This document shows, piece by piece, positions 59,532 through 64,000 of a stretch of 64,000 nucleotides of DNA; the first letter of the stretch is position 1, and the number at the start of each line of letters is the position of its first letter. The position numbers were made by a program, and so were the translations under genes. The stretch is from CALGDE01 sp964655355 (lineage in GTDB: Bacteria > Cyanobacteriota > Cyanobacteriia > CACIAM-69d), in the NCBI GenBank assembly GCA_964655355.1, contig CAZZMD010000014.1, positions 1 to 64,000 on the forward strand, in the 5' to 3' direction. A model generated the notes under the pieces. It had not been told where the DNA came from and ran no database searches. It was given only the letters and a program-made list of their open reading frames with translations.

Positions 59532-62411
59532 TCAATCGGTTGGGATATCTTCATCCGGCAGATTTGGAGAGCGTTTTCGAGCCAGGCGATCGCCCTGACG
59601 ACAGGCTAATTTGGCATCGCAATAGGTACAAGCATGGCGATCGCGATCGGGATTGACAGTATAGGTCCCCGTTGCCAAGTTTTCCTTAACCCGCGCCGCG
59701 AGCTGTCCGAGTTGGGTCTCCTGATTCGCCTGATCTTTTTTGTTCCCATCCAGGCGATCGCCCTTTTTGATACTGAAATAAAAGGCATCGGTAATCGGCT
59801 CCCCTGCGGGTAACACCTTAAGATTGGGATCCGTGGGAGCGACTTCTTTGTATAGGGCCAGTTGTACGTCTAGGCTGGCTTTGCCGTCCAGATTTTTTGC
59901 CCCCTTGGGAAATTGTTTGCCGGTTTTGTAGTCAATAATGACCAGCCCAGCGTCTCCGTCCGGGGTGGGACGACGGTCAATGCGATCCAATTGCCCCGTC
60001 ACCCGTAGCCCATGCCACTCCCCGTCAAACTTGGATTCCCCTTGCATAAACTCGGTCCCCTCAGGCATAAACCAATCGCTAGCGATCGCCCGCCGCAAAA
60101 TATCAATCACCTCCTGCTTCTGGGGCAACCAAGTCAAGATAGTCTCCAAATACATTTCTTCCGCCGCTTGGGTCACCGCGTCTTCTAGCCTGTCCTGACA
60201 CGCATCGGCCGACGCTAACTGCCACTCATCCAGCAACACTTCCAGCACCCGATGGTAAAACGTGCCTGTTTTTGCGGCGCTCAGCCCATCATCCGCTTCG
60301 GGCAACTCCCGCGATCGCAACAGCCGAGCCACAAACCACTTAAAGCTGCATTGCCCCAACGCCGTAATCTGGGACGCGCTAAACACATGGTCACGGGGAT
60401 TAATGGCGCAGGTCGCCCCAATCACGCCGTCATACTCATCGGCACAATCAATACTCTCGCGGCATTTTTCAACGATCCAAGCATGGTGGGTCCGCTCCAG
60501 CACCTGGCGATGGTCCTCCGTAAACCCATCCGTCAGGCGATCGCGATGATTCAGAAAGGCGCGATAAGCCTCGGACCAATTGGCAGGAATATGGTTGGGA
60601 CCAGGGGCGATCGCGAGATCCAAATCCGGATGGTCCAGATAGGGGCTCGGGAGTTGTTCCTCCTTGCCGACCAGTTTGGGATAGGTCAGGGTGAGCGATC
60701 GCGCGGCCGCAACGGTGCTCTGAAAATGATGCCATTCCCGACGGGACAAAATCACCGCACTTTCCAGGGGAAACCCAGCACGGGTTAACCGTTTCCGCTC
60801 ATAAAAATCGACGACGGGATCATTCACGATGGGCGCCGGCAACGTGCCTTCCATCGCCCCCAACACAATCACATGGTCATAGGCACTGCCCACCATTGCC
60901 CGCGGCTGATGTAACTCCACCCCCGCTCGACCTGGTTCCGCCGGCACCGTCGCCAAACTCAACACATCCCGCATTTCCTCCGCAAATTGACTCAGGGTGA
61001 GCAAATGAAGGGCATTGTCCTCAGCGCCATCAGGGGCAGAGCGAGACTCTTGGAATTGTTCCAGGGCGAGGAGCTGACGACGGAGCATGGCGATCGCCGC
61101 CGCCTCCCGCGCCCAACTGGCCGCCCGTCGCTGGAGCTGTCCTTTCGCAATCACCCCATCGAGCCAGCTCACCCAATCGGCACGGCTTTGTTTCCGATCC
61201 GCCGGTTCCAACCAGGTTTTCAGGTCGATACCAATACCCGCCCAGGAATTAAGCCCCTCCGGATGCCGTTGCCGCGCCAAATGCCACCAACTTTCCCCCG
61301 TACTCGACGGACTGGAGGCTGGGCGATCGCCCCCTTTATCTTGATCATCCTCGCCTTGCCCTTCAGCCACAGCCAAACTGGGATCCACCTCAATGGCATA
61401 GCCACACAGGGGATGGCGCAATAATTTTGCCGTGTTTTCAAAGGGAAAATTGCTGGTCGCCGCCTCCAATAAATTCTGCACCCAGCCCCCAATCCGCGTT
61501 GTCGCCAAAGGAATACTAAATAGCAGCCGCACCGGAGTTTCATAATCCCAAGCCACATCCGCCAGCCATTCCCCATAGGTCTGCTCATCCCGCGCCACCA
61601 AAGCAATATGCTGGGGCGGCACCCCGGCCAGCAACCATTGTTTCACCTGCCCCAAAGCCCATCGCACCTCCGCCGCCGCATTGGGAAACGCATAAGCTTG
61701 AGGCTGGACCGAACTCGTCTCCGATACCGGTAATTCCACGATCGCCCATCCCGCCTGCCGAAAAATCGCGATCGCCTCCTCCGCCACAGGATCCACCCCC
61801 ACCACACTACCGATAGGGGCGATCGCCGCCATCAAAGCCGCCTCATCGTTGCCGGGCCAAGGATAGCCATGAAAAAGCATCGGAGCCCCAGCCTCGCGAT
61901 CGCCACCCTTGTCCAAAGCAACGGCAAATAGCTCCGCCTCGTCAATTAATCGCCGCGATCGCAATTGGGCCCGATAGGCGATCGCAATCTGAGCAATCTG
62001 GCGGCTACGGGTGGACACCGAATTGCAATCTCGCAGGGCTTCCAGATCAATCCCCGCCCGTAAATACTGCCGGAGGGTGGGCAAAATCCGCTGCGCCGTT
62101 GCCGCCGGATCAGTGGTTTGCCAATAGTTCACCACGGCTGCCCGGATCAACCGATGGGTCACAATCACCGACGCAGTATGCCAAGGATGAATTTTACGCT
62201 GAGCCCATTGGTCCAGCGATCGCCGGGGAACGTCTAAGGCCCGTGCCGCCTGGGGAGAAGGAGTAATCACGAGGCGATCGCGATTCTCGGGTGCCGCTAA
62301 CCACTGGCGGGCATGATTCAGTAGCGCCCTACCATCGCCGACTACAACAGTGCCAACGGAAGGCGGGCGTTTGCCATTGGTCTTAATACGTTTGTGGGAA
62401 GCGATCGCCAT
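59532..62411 (-). CDS. AddB/RecB-like PD-(D/E)xK nuclease without visible Walker A
   Basis: About 959 aa from the ATG at 62411 (GAGG just upstream). A helicase-like N-terminal half has no GKT loop (opening VVVGDGRALLNHARQWL) but retains late helicase-like motifs (YDHVIVLGAMEGTLPAPIVN). The nuclease part has HRVLEVLLDEW, GQLDRID, IIDYKTGKQ and QLALYKEV. Cys in GQCSFKWF together with ACTYCDAKLACR fit the iron-sulfur cluster of AddB-type nucleases. Recombinational repair is likely; no AddA partner is nearby. Confidence 0.85.
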   Translation of the reverse strand: MAIASHKRIKTNGKRPPSVGTVVVGDGRALLNHARQWLAAPENRDRLVITPSPQAARALDVPRRSLDQWAQRKIHPWHTASVIVTHRLIRAAVVNYWQTTDPAATAQRILPTLRQYLRAGIDLEALRDCNSVSTRSRQIAQIAIAYRAQLRSRRLIDEAELFAVALDKGGDREAGAPMLFHGYPWPGNDEAALMAAIAPIGSVVGVDPVAEEAIAIFRQAGWAIVELPVSETSSVQPQAYAFPNAAAEVRWALGQVKQWLLAGVPPQHIALVARDEQTYGEWLADVAWDYETPVRLLFSIPLATTRIGGWVQNLLEAATSNFPFENTAKLLRHPLCGYAIEVDPSLAVAEGQGEDDQDKGGDRPASSPSSTGESWWHLARQRHPEGLNSWAGIGIDLKTWLEPADRKQSRADWVSWLDGVIAKGQLQRRAASWAREAAAIAMLRRQLLALEQFQESRSAPDGAEDNALHLLTLSQFAEEMRDVLSLATVPAEPGRAGVELHQPRAMVGSAYDHVIVLGAMEGTLPAPIVNDPVVDFYERKRLTRAGFPLESAVILSRREWHHFQSTVAAARSLTLTYPKLVGKEEQLPSPYLDHPDLDLAIAPGPNHIPANWSEAYRAFLNHRDRLTDGFTEDHRQVLERTHHAWIVEKCRESIDCADEYDGVIGATCAINPRDHVFSASQITALGQCSFKWFVARLLRSRELPEADDGLSAAKTGTFYHRVLEVLLDEWQLASADACQDRLEDAVTQAAEEMYLETILTWLPQKQEVIDILRRAIASDWFMPEGTEFMQGESKFDGEWHGLRVTGQLDRIDRRPTPDGDAGLVIIDYKTGKQFPKGAKNLDGKASLDVQLALYKEVAPTDPNLKVLPAGEPITDAFYFSIKKGDRLDGNKKDQANQETQLGQLAARVKENLATGTYTVNPDRDRHACTYCDAKLACRQGDRLARKRSPNLPDEDIPTD

Positions 62412-62511
62412 AGTTCCCTCGCACAACATGCCTTACTCGCTAGCTTCATCATGGCAAGCCGCGACACGATTGTGGAGACTATTAAGCCCCAGACAAATGA
62501 AGCCGACGCAA

Positions 62512-63297
62512 TTAACGTTCTAAAACAGGGGCAAGGGCATCAGGGCGAGCTTGGCCGCCGGCTCCCTCCCCTTCGCCGCTGCGGTTATCCGCCTGGGGAG
62601 TCAGCGCATCCACCCCGTCCTTTTCCCCCTCCTCCGACAAATTGCCAGTTTCATCCCCGTCCACATCCTCCACGTCAGACTCCTGGGCAGCCGTTTCTCC
62701 CTCGCTCGGCTCATCCTCAGGCAATGCACCAACATATCCGCCCGCTTCCCACATACCCGACAGCGATCGCCCATCGGCATAGGTATAAGTCCCCTCCCCG
62801 TGGAAGGTATTGTTCTTAAACTCGCCCATGTAGGTATTGCCATCGGCGGTGCGATAGGTGCCCTGGCCGTTGAACTGCCCCTCAAAAAATTCCCCTTCAT
62901 AGCGGTGCCCCTGGGCCGCTTCAAAGACCCCATCGCCGCTAAATCGACCGTTCAGAAATCCGCCGATATAGAAACCACCGGCAGCATATTCGTAACGCCC
63001 TGCCCCGGTGCGCTGGCCGTCCACGAAATCCCCTTCGTAGCGATCGCCATTTTCCATTACGCACTCCCCCTCACCGGTAAACGTCGCCGTTTCCGCCAAG
63101 GCTTCACACTGAGGACTCGCATTTAATACTTCAGCGCTAGATTGGGCGATCGCCGGGGAGCCAAATCCCAACGCCATCACCGTCGCCATAGCAGACAGGC
63201 GCGGTATCGCCACCAGCACTTTTTGCATCAAGCGGCCATTCGCAGCAGCGACAGACAGCACGGACCGGGAGCGGGGAGAGCGAATCAGGGGGTTCAT
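62512..63297 (-). CDS. Secreted MORN-repeat protein
   Basis: About 261 aa from the ATG at 63297 (an earlier ATG at 63486 gives an unlikely leader). N-terminal signal segment ending MALGFGSPAIAQSS. Four MORN repeats follow: YEGDFVDGQRTGAGRYEY, YIGGFLNGRFSGDGVFEA, YEGEFFEGQFNGQGTYRT and YMGEFKNNTFHGEGTYTY. The last 70 residues are acidic and disordered (SEGETAAQESDVEDVDGDET). MORN repeats bind lipids or proteins; the role here is unknown. Confidence 0.85.
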   Translation of the reverse strand: MNPLIRSPRSRSVLSVAAANGRLMQKVLVAIPRLSAMATVMALGFGSPAIAQSSAEVLNASPQCEALAETATFTGEGECVMENGDRYEGDFVDGQRTGAGRYEYAAGGFYIGGFLNGRFSGDGVFEAAQGHRYEGEFFEGQFNGQGTYRTADGNTYMGEFKNNTFHGEGTYTYADGRSLSGMWEAGGYVGALPEDEPSEGETAAQESDVEDVDGDETGNLSEEGEKDGVDALTPQADNRSGEGEGAGGQARPDALAPVLER

Positions 63298-63664
63298 GGC
63301 GCGGACATCGTAAGTCGTCAGTGTAGTCGGATGGGGTAGATGCGAGGAATTGAATAGTCGAGTAGCCACCATGGTATTAGAAAACCCGGACTGAAAACGA
63401 CTCCTTGGACCATCCTCACAATTGGCACCACCTATTCCCTGGTGCACCCCCAGCCGTCGATCACCCGGATCAATCACCCGAATCAATCATCCGGACCAAC
63501 CTAGCCCTATGGTCCCAACTCCATAGGCTAGGACTGGCACATCCGACGCCCCCCTTGACGACATCCCGAACGGCGCAGTTCCAGCAGAATCACCATAGAA
63601 AGACGGCACCCTAGGGTGGTGTACCCTAAACCAGAACGCCGCTGGGACAGTGAGGAGGGGCAAG
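63298..63664. other. Intergenic region between MORN and dacB-like genes
   Basis: About 370 bases between divergent genes. The stretch 63450-63500 has short direct repeats (GATCACCCG, GAATCAATCA type). Only the ribosome site GAGGAGG at 63651-63657 for the downstream gene is clear. Confidence 0.5.
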
Positions 63665-64000
63665 ATGAAGACATTGAGACAGGGCAACCGATCGCAGCGA
63701 TCGCCATCCAATCCCCTAGGACAACTGGGGCGACGACTACAGGCCACCCTAGTCGCCATTTCACTGGCCACGGTCAGCGGAGCCCCCCCAGTCAGGGCAG
63801 CAGTCGAAGCGCCCATTGAAGCGCCCATTAATTATTTATCCCAAGCCCCAGGGATAGGAGGAGCATGCGAGCGATCGCCTCAGGCTCTGCTGGATGGGAT
63901 ATTGACCGATCCCCAATTGAAGCGATCGCACTGGGGAATTTTGGTACAGCCCCTGCCCGCGGCGTCGGATCGCGATGCGACTCTATCCACCCCTTGGGTG
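63665..64000 (+). CDS. dacB: D-alanyl-D-alanine carboxypeptidase/endopeptidase (PBP4 type), 3' end missing
   Basis: The frame is open from the ATG at 63665 to the window end (112 codons, no stop), preceded by GAGGAGG seven bases upstream. It begins with a basic N-terminus and a hydrophobic segment (TLVAISLATVSGAPPV), then the mature start with LLDGILTDPQLKRSHWGILV. LTDPQxKRSxWGxLV is how cyanobacterial PBP4-type (peptidase S13) proteins begin. Catalytic Ser motifs would lie outside the window. Envelope remodelling is the expected role. Confidence 0.75.
   Translation, partial: MKTLRQGNRSQRSPSNPLGQLGRRLQATLVAISLATVSGAPPVRAAVEAPIEAPINYLSQAPGIGGACERSPQALLDGILTDPQLKRSHWGILVQPLPAASDRDATLSTPWV

Noticed and set aside
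63616..63819. Plus-strand 67-codon ORF near the right edge
   Set aside because: The overlapping frame from 63665 has a better ribosome site, signal-like segment and PBP4-like sequence.
1..64000. tRNA, rRNA, tmRNA and RNase P RNA genes
   Set aside because: Intergenic regions were scanned by eye for T-loop and CCA-stem patterns and for conserved RNA starts; none was convincing. A covariance search would be decisive.

Overview
The window is cyanobacterial chromosomal DNA. Direct markers are a complete psbI (photosystem II), chlP (geranylgeranyl reductase), a GUN4-domain protein, the cyanobacterial-type rne-rnhB pair, a DUF751/Ycf33-rbfA pair, a cyanobacterial LptD-like DUF3769 protein and dense GCGATCGC (HIP1) octamers on both strands. 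The DNA is GC-rich. I cannot place it to genus from sequence alone. No rRNA, tRNA, CRISPR array, intact insertion sequence or phage gene was seen.

Left part (1-9.7 kb): a TetR-family regulator cut by the left edge, then a minus-strand signalling block. The block holds an 1862-residue Ser/Thr kinase-ATPase-GAF-histidine kinase hybrid and a membrane sensor histidine kinase. Broken histidine-kinase remnants lie on both sides; one is joined to leucine-rich repeats. A roughly 0.55 kb degenerate minisatellite follows.

9.9-30.2 kb, mostly housekeeping: wecB and a glycosyltransferase, a TPR/coiled-coil membrane protein, two tandem HU genes, and a CobO/BtuR-like protein without a P-loop. Then come dcd and thyX (pyrimidine deoxynucleotide route), and a minus-strand run of labA-like, lptC, GNAT, glutaredoxin and tadA. 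Next are metG, the rne-rnhB pair, a 1.2 kb gene-poor stretch, a DUF3120 membrane protein and uppP.

30.2-47 kb: a probably acquired small gene with palindromes after it; a same-strand run dprA - Uma2 - dnaX - photolyase; psbI; the LptD-like protein; several small or secreted proteins, including an extremely Glu-rich one; rdgB; a DMT transporter; a sugar-nucleotide reductase-like SDR; and a GUN4 protein next to a WecA/MraY-type transferase.

47-64 kb: glgB, an AT-richer methyltransferase beside a glycosyltransferase fragment, ybaB, a GT2 glycosyltransferase, a second Uma2 protein, chlP, DUF751-rbfA, arsM, an aldo/keto reductase, a DUF2325 coiled-coil protein, an AddB/RecB-like nuclease, a MORN-repeat protein, and the start of a PBP4-type (dacB) gene cut by the right edge.

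Recurring themes are envelope and glycan synthesis (wecB, wecA-like, uppP, lptC, LptD-like, GT genes, SDR, dacB), nucleotide and DNA maintenance (dcd, thyX, rdgB, dprA, dnaX, phr, the nuclease) and RNA processing (rne, rnhB, tadA, rbfA). No single new system is demonstrated. The best leads are the P-loop-less CobO-like protein, the Glu-rich secreted protein, the decayed kinase/LRR block with its minisatellite, the transferred gene at 30.2 kb, and the lone nuclease.
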